In this document: positions 61,702 to 64,000 of the stretch, piece by piece
How positions within the stretch are numbered: position 1 is the first letter of the stretch
How the letters are laid out: each line of letters starts with the position of its first letter
Position numbers and translations under genes: made by a program
Source: Closterium sp. NIES-65
Lineage: Eukaryota > Streptophyta > Zygnematophyceae > Desmidiales > Closteriaceae
Reading direction: 5' to 3'
Length of the DNA stretch: 64,000 nucleotides
NCBI GenBank assembly: GCA_948144175.1
Contig: CANXME010002008.1
Coordinates: forward strand, 248,001 to 312,000
The notes under the pieces: generated by a model
What the model saw: the letters and a program-made list of their open reading frames with translations, nothing else
Databases searched by the model: none
Told to the model about the DNA's origin: nothing

Positions 61702-64000
61702 TCAAGAGGTAAGCAAGTGAGGCCCAGTGGGCACAAGGCCTAGCAGAGTGCAAAAGCGCTGATGGTCACGAGGCGGAAGTGTCTTGGTGAACACATCAGC
61801 AGTGTTGGCCTCAGTGGCCACAAAACGCAGGCGAAGCTGACCACGCTGCTGCAGCTCTCGAGCAAGGAAGTAGCGCAGAGCAATGTGCTTCGTCCTGTGC
61901 TCCAGTCTGTGCTCCTCACACAAGGCAATGGTTGCCTTGTTGTCGACGTACAGCACTGGAGGAGAACGAGGCCGCTCTCCAAGGTCAGTCAGCAGGTAGG
62001 TGAGCCAGCGAAGCTCCTGGGCAGCCATGGCCGTGGCGTAGATCTCAGCCTCACAGCTGGAGCTAAGAACCGAAGACGAGCGAGTAGAGCGCCAAGAGAC
62101 AGAGCCAGAGCCAAGACTGAAGGTGTAACCCTGAGACGACCTCTGAGTAGCCTGGTCGTCAGCCCAAGAAGCGTCTGAGTGCCCAGTGAGCACAGGCCGC
62201 TCACGCCCTCCAAGCACTAGCCCCATGCCCGACGTACTGCACAAGTAGCGCAACACCCTCTTAGCTGCATCCATGTGCTCCTTCCGGTGACGGCCGGGAG
62301 CAACATAGCGTGCTAAGATGCTGAGAGGGTATGCGAGGTCAGGTCGAGTGCAGGTCATCAGGTACATGAGGCAACCCACAAGCTCTGGATACGGACCACT
62401 CGACTCTACGGACTCATCCGAAGGCAGAGCTGAGAGCGAGTGTCCCGTAGGCAGAGGAGTGGACTGAGGCGAGGAGTATGTGAAGCCGAAGCGCTGAAGG
62501 ACCTGCTGCACCATGTGTGACTGAGTCAGGGTAATGGTGCGGCGTGCTCTGTCCCGGGTGATCCGTAAGCCAAGATAGCTTGTCAGTTCACCCAGGTCTG
62601 TGCACGTGTGTCTCTTCTGCAGCTCGGACTTCACGTGGGCGAGTGCGGCAGTGTCCGCAGTGGCAAAGACCAAGTCGTCGACGTACACGAGGATGTAGAA
62701 CGGCGGCAGCGAGGTGTCGGTGCGCAGAAACAGCGACGGGTCAGCAGTAGAAGGAGCAAACCCAAGAGCCGCAAGTGTAGTCCTCAGTGTGTCGTGCCAC
62801 TCACGCGGCGCCTGGCGGAGACCGTAGACTGGCCGCCGGAGGCTCCACTGGGTACCAGGAGGGAACGACCCAGTGAAGCCAGGTGGGCGACGCAGCCAGA
62901 TCTCCTCGTGCAGGCGGCCCTGCAGGAAAGCAGTGCTGAAGTCAAGAGAGTGTAGCTCGTAGTCACGCTGAGCAGCGATGTGCAGTAGAACCCGAAGAGT
63001 GGTCATCTTCGGGGTCGGGGAGAAGGTCTGAAAGAAGTCAACTCCCTCTCGCTGACTGAAGCCACGAGCCACGTAACGCGCCTTGAAGACAGGCGAAGAA
63101 CCCGGCGGCCGCTTCACCCTGAAGATCCACATGCCACTGACGATGTTCGCCCCAGGAGGGGGGACAGCGTCAACGTAGGTGCCTGTGGACTTCCAGGAAG
63201 CCATCTCTGCGTCCATGGCTGACTGCCACTGAGAGGAGTAGGGACCGGCCATCGCCTCTGCGTAAGAGCGTGGGGTCGGGATGTCTAGAGCATCCGGGTC
63301 TCCCTCAGGGGCAACAAGCATGGACACGAGATGGGGCAAAGCGGCGGCAAAGCACTGGAACTCCTCCTGCCTGTCCTCAAGGACGTCCGTGCCAAGAGCA
63401 CAGTCACCCCCGACGGACGGAGGACAGGCAGACGCAGACGCAGCAGACGCAGACTCAGCAGACTCAGCAACAAGACTGGCAGCGTAGTCCAGATGACACG
63501 CAGCAGCAAAGTCGACCAGCTCAGCAACTAGGGCAGACGCAGCAGCGGACTCAAAGGAAGGGTCAGTGACAAGAGAAGCAAGAAGACGCGTGACAGTAGG
63601 ACTGGCAGCACGGCGAGAGTCCGACTCCGGGTCGGCAAGTGTAGGAAGAGAAGACTGAGGAGGAGAAGGCAAAGGGGCACGCAGAGGAGCAGTGGACGGA
63701 CGCAGAGACATCTGGTGTGTGCCAGGGACAGGAGGAGGACGCTGACGCGAACTGCGACCACTAGAGCGAGCAGCTCGGACTGGCGACGCAGGGCGGGACG
63801 CAGGCTCACGACGCTCAGCAAGACCTCCAGTAGGACCAGCGTAGGGAGAAGGAGAAGGCAGGGGAGAGGCGGGCTGTAACTGTGACTGTGACGGGACAGG
63901 CTGCGGACACTCTACGGGAGGAGAAGGACCAGTGGAAGGCGGGAGACCAAGAACCTGCTGAAGGAGCGGAACGAAGTACGGCCGAGGCCGCGCAGCACCG
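61702..64000 (-). CDS. Copia F RT and RNase H (partial polyprotein)
   Basis: An open frame extends from the window edge to 61702. It contains the end of the integrase-RT linker, RT (SGMWIFRVKRPPGSSPVFKA, FSTAFLQGRLHEE, YVDD) and RNase H (DASWADDQATQRSS, SCEAEIYATAMAAQ, YVDNKATIAL), and finishes with the ANTADVFTKTL block typical of Copia C-termini. Cut by the window edge; a fossil or recent copy of a transposon enzyme, not a host gene. Confidence 0.88.
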   Translation of the reverse strand, partial: GAARPRPYFVPLLQQVLGLPPSTGPSPPVECPQPVPSQSQLQPASPLPSPSPYAGPTGGLAERREPASRPASPVRAARSSGRSSRQRPPPVPGTHQMSLRPSTAPLRAPLPSPPQSSLPTLADPESDSRRAASPTVTRLLASLVTDPSFESAAASALVAELVDFAAACHLDYAASLVAESAESASAASASACPPSVGGDCALGTDVLEDRQEEFQCFAAALPHLVSMLVAPEGDPDALDIPTPRSYAEAMAGPYSSQWQSAMDAEMASWKSTGTYVDAVPPPGANIVSGMWIFRVKRPPGSSPVFKARYVARGFSQREGVDFFQTFSPTPKMTTLRVLLHIAAQRDYELHSLDFSTAFLQGRLHEEIWLRRPPGFTGSFPPGTQWSLRRPVYGLRQAPREWHDTLRTTLAALGFAPSTADPSLFLRTDTSLPPFYILVYVDDLVFATADTAALAHVKSELQKRHTCTDLGELTSYLGLRITRDRARRTITLTQSHMVQQVLQRFGFTYSSPQSTPLPTGHSLSALPSDESVESSGPYPELVGCLMYLMTCTRPDLAYPLSILARYVAPGRHRKEHMDAAKRVLRYLCSTSGMGLVLGGRERPVLTGHSDASWADDQATQRSSQGYTFSLGSGSVSWRSTRSSSVLSSSCEAEIYATAMAAQELRWLTYLLTDLGERPRSPPVLYVDNKATIALCEEHRLEHRTKHIALRYFLARELQQRGQLRLRFVATEANTADVFTKTLPPRDHQRFCTLLGLVPTGPHLLTS

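Larger units (their letters stand above)
61347..64000 (-). mobile_element. Copia/Ty1 element F, 3' part
   Basis: The left LTR is 61347-61481 (135 bp, TG...CA), followed by a polypurine tract and the conserved Copia 3' untranslated segment. Coding is on the minus strand and runs to the window edge; the 5' half is outside. No break is visible in the part seen. It differs more from A-E (for example in the RNase H region) and probably represents another subfamily. Confidence 0.88.

Overview
The window looks like nuclear DNA of a green-lineage eukaryote, most likely a streptophyte alga. A Zygnematophyceae such as Closterium is my guess, not something the sequence proves. Three intron-bearing host genes resemble land-plant families: a secreted fasciclin (FAS1) protein, an endosulfine of the plant type, and a vacuolar/lysosomal GH38 alpha-mannosidase with 20 inferred exons. 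They are embedded in LTR retrotransposons of the Copia (Ty1) and chromodomain Gypsy (Ty3) kinds. All three spliced genes, and two or three uncertain single-exon genes, lie on the minus strand.

Layout. 1-9526: 3' part of a Gypsy element, split by a young Copia (A, 694-8133). 9527-15628: poorly understood host DNA. It holds two related single-exon open frames (11226-12359 and 13543-14352) that share a Cys/Trp-rich module I do not recognise, plus a weaker third frame. 15629-17046: FAS1 gene, 3 exons. 17917-18932: endosulfine gene, 5 tiny exons, 88 residues. 19718-32669: alpha-mannosidase, 1352 residues. Its introns hold minisatellites, a 170/235-bp repeat array and partial copies of neighbouring exons. 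33124-54900: a Gypsy element with both LTRs, opened by three later insertions: Copia B (34251-41583), a small non-autonomous LTR element C (43604-45239) and Copia D (45547-52769). 55009-61296: Copia E. 61347 to the window end: Copia F, cut by the window edge.

Insertions A to E each have a matching 5-bp target duplication. A, B, C and D have identical LTR pairs, so they are recent. E (about 2% LTR difference) and the large Gypsy (about 3%) are older. Copia A-E share a GC-rich minisatellite leader next to a tRNA-iMet-like primer site, and element C copies those terminal signals without any coding region.

The two most unusual observations are these. (1) A perfect 20-bp palindrome, CTTTTGAGGCGCCTCAAAAG, occurs twice, each time exactly between the two arms of a short direct duplication, at unrelated loci (11391-11410 and 29129-29148). 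(2) The mannosidase introns carry 'exon echoes', local duplications that span an exon-intron border and keep the splice site, next to at least five of its exons. They also carry two arrays whose every unit contains a GTGAGT-like 5' splice-site sequence. Exon borders were inferred by eye from GT-AG signals, reading phase and remembered family sequences; no alignment or transcript data were available.
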